Assembly (NCBI GenBank): GCA_900321145.1
Contig: ONVB01000190.1
Location: 1 to 7,714 of the forward strand
Direction: 5' to 3'
Source of the DNA: an uncultured Eubacteriales bacterium
Lineage (GTDB): Bacteria > Bacillota > Clostridia > Lachnospirales > Lachnospiraceae
DNA length: 7,714 bases
In this document: in pieces, positions 5,926 through 7,714 of the stretch
Numbering within the stretch: the stretch's first letter is position 1
How the letters are laid out: each line of letters opens with the position of its first letter
The notes under the pieces: model-generated
The model's database searches: none
What the model was told of the DNA's origin: nothing
The model's input: only the letters and a program-made list of their open reading frames with translations
Program-made: the position numbers and the translations under genes

Positions 5926-5931
5926 ATTAAA
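5926..5931 (-). promoter_or_regulatory. Possible -10 element for the transport operon
   Basis: TTTAAT on the minus strand differs from TATAAT at one base. No convincing -35 lies 16-18 bp upstream, as expected if an activator such as the divergent AraC protein recruits the polymerase. The region is AT-rich, so the match could be chance. Confidence 0.3.
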
Positions 5932-5962
5932 AAATAACTTATTTTGAACATTATTTCTACAT

Positions 5963-5999
5963 AAAAATCTACTTTCTTATGCAAATAGTACAGATTTTT
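5963..5999. promoter_or_regulatory. Perfect 8-bp inverted repeat in the divergent region (possible operator)
   Basis: AAAAATCT at 5963-5970 and AGATTTTT at 5992-5999 are exact inverted repeats, 21 bp apart. They lie between the araC-type promoter and the suggested operon -10, where an activator would bind. AraC proteins usually prefer direct repeats and the arms are A/T-rich, so an operator role is only a suggestion. Confidence 0.3.
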
Positions 6000-6012
6000 T
6001 GTCATTTACCGA

Positions 6013-6041
6013 TTGAAAATTGGCATTTTATAGGATATACT
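6013..6041 (+). promoter_or_regulatory. Sigma-A promoter of the araC-type gene
   Basis: TTGAAA at 6013-6018 and TATACT at 6036-6041 are separated by exactly 17 bp, each close to consensus. Transcription would start near 6048, giving an untranslated leader of about 93 bases before the ATG at 6141. No hairpin of note was seen in that leader; TCCGGT occurs twice near 6095-6108. Confidence 0.72.
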
Positions 6042-6130
6042 GTCTAAATACAAGTTATAGTAAGCGATGGATATAAACATACAAGTTCGATGACTCCGGT
6101 GAATCCGGTACTAAATTCCGTCCTAAAGAG

Positions 6131-6135
6131 AGGAG
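6131..6135 (+). promoter_or_regulatory. Ribosome binding site deciding the AraC start
   Basis: AGGAG lies five bases before the ATG at 6141, inside GAGAGGAG. The alternative in-frame ATG at 6090 has no such site, so the shorter protein is preferred. Confidence 0.8.
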
Positions 6136-6140
6136 ATCCC

Positions 6141-6986
6141 ATGCGAGTTTCAGACATGGATATAGACAGGATATATATTGACAGCGCAGTCAGGACAGAC
6201 GCCTATCATATGACAGAGAATCATTTTCACTATTACTACGAGCTTTATTATGTACGTCACGGCAAGGTAAAGTTCTTTGTAGACAACTCTTATTTTGTTT
6301 TGGAGAGCGGTGACTTCATCATGATACCGCCGAACAAGATCCACTATGCGGCTTACCTGTCCAACTGCACGAGAATAAACATATACTTCCGATATGAAGA
6401 CCTGTGCGATGTAGGAAAGCCGTTTATACACGACCTTGAAGACCGTTTTTTAAGGGTCGAGGTAATCTCCGTTCCGAGAACCTACCGCGACCTCATACAT
6501 CATATCCTCGACACCATGCTCACCGAGGACAATATAGATGACGCCTCTACAAAGACCATGATGGTCCTTCTGTTAAGACAGCTTCTGCTGAACTTCAACC
6601 GGTACTGCATATTCCATACCGATCCCGAGGGCGCCAACAAGGACGAAGCCATACTTTCGGCTGTTCAGTATATAAGCAAGAATTATCACTCGAATATCAC
6701 TTTAGATGAGCTTGCCGGCATGGCCAACTTAAGCCCGAGCTACTTCTCAAGAAAGTTCAGGGCGATCACCGGAAGCGGCATGAAAGAGTACCTTACCTAC
6801 GTGCGCCTTTCCCACGCTCAGACGGAACTGCTGACCACGAACAACAGCATAACAGATATAGCCATAAACTGCGGCTTCTCGGACAGCAATTACTTCAAGG
6901 ATGCATTTAAAAAAGTCCACGGCATGTCGCCGCGGACTTACAGGAATTCCAAGATCAAGAATTATCTTATGGGAAATGACGGATAG
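6141..6986 (+). CDS. AraC-family transcriptional regulator with N-terminal cupin domain
   Basis: This 281-residue cytoplasmic regulator has an N-terminal sugar-sensing cupin domain (about 27-75), with HFHYYYELYYVRHGKVKFFV and the later SGDFIMIPPNKIHY typical of AraC sensor domains. The C-terminal double helix-turn-helix is at about 170-268. Its first helix pair includes LDELAGMANLSPSYFSRKFR (188-207). Its second includes ITDIAINCGFSDSNYFKDAF (237-256), followed by the family ending GMSPRTYR. Length is normal for one-domain-sensor AraC proteins such as MsmR and is much shorter than B. subtilis YesS or YesN, so it is not an equivalent of those. It is transcribed away from the transport operon, so it most plausibly activates that operon when the imported sugar is present. 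The ligand is not predictable from sequence. Confidence 0.93.
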   Translation: MRVSDMDIDRIYIDSAVRTDAYHMTENHFHYYYELYYVRHGKVKFFVDNSYFVLESGDFIMIPPNKIHYAAYLSNCTRINIYFRYEDLCDVGKPFIHDLEDRFLRVEVISVPRTYRDLIHHILDTMLTEDNIDDASTKTMMVLLLRQLLLNFNRYCIFHTDPEGANKDEAILSAVQYISKNYHSNITLDELAGMANLSPSYFSRKFRAITGSGMKEYLTYVRLSHAQTELLTTNNSITDIAINCGFSDSNYFKDAFKKVHGMSPRTYRNSKIKNYLMGNDG

Positions 6987-7000
6987 TAAGCTCTGTACAT

Positions 7001-7080
7001 GGGCACTATGAGCACTTCCGCACACCCTCATGCATACGGGCACTATGATCGATCACTTGCACAGGCCATATGCACACCGG
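7001..7080. repeat. Imperfect tandem repeat in the convergent spacer
   Basis: GGGCACTATGA occurs exactly at 7001-7011 and 7038-7048, 37 bp apart, and the following bases (ACTT, GCACA, ATGCA) recur loosely, so about two diverged units fill the 104-bp spacer. A perfect 10-bp palindrome TGATCGATCA lies at 7046-7055. No GC-rich hairpin followed by a T-run was found for either convergent gene, so no canonical terminator is called here. Confidence 0.5.
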
Positions 7081-7090
7081 TCACCCCGTC

Positions 7091-7714
7091 TTAATAATAG
7101 AAATCTTCTCCCGGAAGCTTTCCTCCGATTGCTTTCGGGTTTTCATCATTTAATATCTTCAAGAATCCTTCAAGGGAGGCCTTCATCTCGCTTCCCTTTT
7201 TAAAACTCAGATGACAGCCGGGAAGTGCTTTCTTCGCTACGGCAGCCTTAGCGACTATGCCGTACTTCTCGACAAGAGCCGCTGCCCCGTCCACATCTTC
7301 CGAAATGTACTTGACCGATGCTTCATACTCCTTAAGAAATGTCTCTATTGCCTCGGGGTGTTCACTCACAAAAGCTTTCCTTGCAACTATAACTCCCGTC
7401 ACCTGGTCGCAGCCGTAATTTCCGGCCTGCCATACTTCATTTAAATCTATCGCTATATTAAGGCCCTCGACCTGCGATAATGCCACTGTCACAAAGGGCT
7501 GGGGAAGCATGGCTATCGCTTCACTGTCGCTGCTTACATAGGAAAGCGCTTCTGTCGTATCCGCACACCACTGTATCTCTAAGTCCTTGTCGGGATCAAG
7601 TCCCGCCTGCTTTAACAGGTATCTTAATGTATATTCCGGAACAGCACCCTGACCGGTTGCGTAAAGCTTCTTTCCCTTTAGATCGTTAAGCTCATGCACC
7701 GAGCTTCCTCTCTC
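7091..7714 (-). CDS. NMT1/SsuA-like ABC transporter substrate-binding protein (5' end cut by window)
   Basis: The last 207 residues and the stop are visible; the N-terminus lies beyond the right edge. The visible part begins ERGSSVHELNDLKGKK and continues through LYATGQGAVPEYTLRYLLKQ, AIAMLPQPFVTVAL and GVIVARKAFVSEHPEAIETF to KLPGEDFYY. This matches the periplasmic-binding fold of nitrate/sulfonate/taurine/thiamine-precursor binding proteins, which feed SsuBC-type importers. The substrate cannot be told from this fragment. An apparent start at 7699 is a GTG codon inside the protein: the frame stays open to the edge and residues before it fit the family. It converges on the AraC gene and has no clear link to the sugar operon; permease and ATPase genes may lie to either side in its own operon. 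Confidence 0.85.
   Translation of the reverse strand, partial: ERGSSVHELNDLKGKKLYATGQGAVPEYTLRYLLKQAGLDPDKDLEIQWCADTTEALSYVSSDSEAIAMLPQPFVTVALSQVEGLNIAIDLNEVWQAGNYGCDQVTGVIVARKAFVSEHPEAIETFLKEYEASVKYISEDVDGAAALVEKYGIVAKAAVAKKALPGCHLSFKKGSEMKASLEGFLKILNDENPKAIGGKLPGEDFYY

Noticed and set aside
6090..6140. N-terminal extension of the AraC protein from the ATG at 6090
   Set aside because: No ribosome site precedes 6090, and the ATG at 6141 has AGGAG five bases away. The extra 17 residues do not resemble the family.
7001..7080. CRISPR-like repeat pair in the convergent spacer
   Set aside because: Only two diverged units with an 11-bp exact core are present, far from the regular long repeats of an array, and no cas gene is nearby.
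7091..7699. Complete gene starting at 7699
   Set aside because: The apparent start is an internal GTG; the frame remains open to the window edge and a 202-residue product would lack the signal peptide and first lobe expected of this family.

Overview
The window looks like an accessory carbohydrate-use locus from a Gram-positive anaerobe, probably a Lachnospiraceae-type Firmicute. This is inferred from four things: a binding lipoprotein with a long Thr/Ala/Gly-rich linker after the lipobox, strong AGGAGG-type ribosome sites, a perfect catabolite-responsive (cre) sequence, and gene content like the yesL-yesO-yesP-yesQ-yesR region of Bacillus subtilis. No RNA gene, insertion sequence, phage gene or CRISPR array was seen.

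Layout. Positions 1-5831 hold six genes, all on the minus strand. In transcription order they are a sugar-binding lipoprotein (5831-4410), two ABC permeases (4320-3424 and 3418-2453), a YesL/DUF624 membrane protein (2403-1759), a TIM-barrel sugar isomerase/epimerase-like protein (1662-823) and a GH105 unsaturated-uronide hydrolase (740 leftward, cut by the window edge). Positions 5832-6140 form a divergent regulatory region. It carries the cre box, a leader stem-loop, an AT-rich inverted repeat and a good sigma-A promoter facing right. An AraC-family regulator follows on the plus strand (6141-6986). A 104-bp spacer with imperfect repeats then separates it from a convergent, partial NMT1/SsuA-like substrate-binding protein (7091-7714, minus), which probably belongs to a different operon.

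How the genes work together (inference from families and order). The lipoprotein and two permeases would import an oligosaccharide, most plausibly one with a 4,5-unsaturated uronic acid at its non-reducing end, such as a pectin or rhamnogalacturonan lyase product. The GH105 enzyme has no signal peptide and would remove the unsaturated uronyl residue in the cytoplasm. The isomerase-like protein would act on a released sugar. No ATPase is encoded here, so the importer probably borrows a shared MsmX/MsmK-type ATPase. The AraC protein is the likely local regulator, and the cre box suggests CcpA-type glucose repression.

Non-coding highlights. (i) Two copies of a short repeat of the TGTCATTCTGAG...GAAGAATCT type sit just upstream of the ribosome sites of the isomerase and GH105 genes. 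(ii) A strong stem-loop between the lipoprotein and first permease genes has a loop that copies the permease ribosome-binding site. (iii) The lipoprotein leader has a perfect 8-bp stem touching the cre box, plus an 11-bp direct repeat. The protein-coding system is a recognisable type; I see no clearly new protein system, and the RNA/DNA elements and the isomerase are the parts most worth checking.
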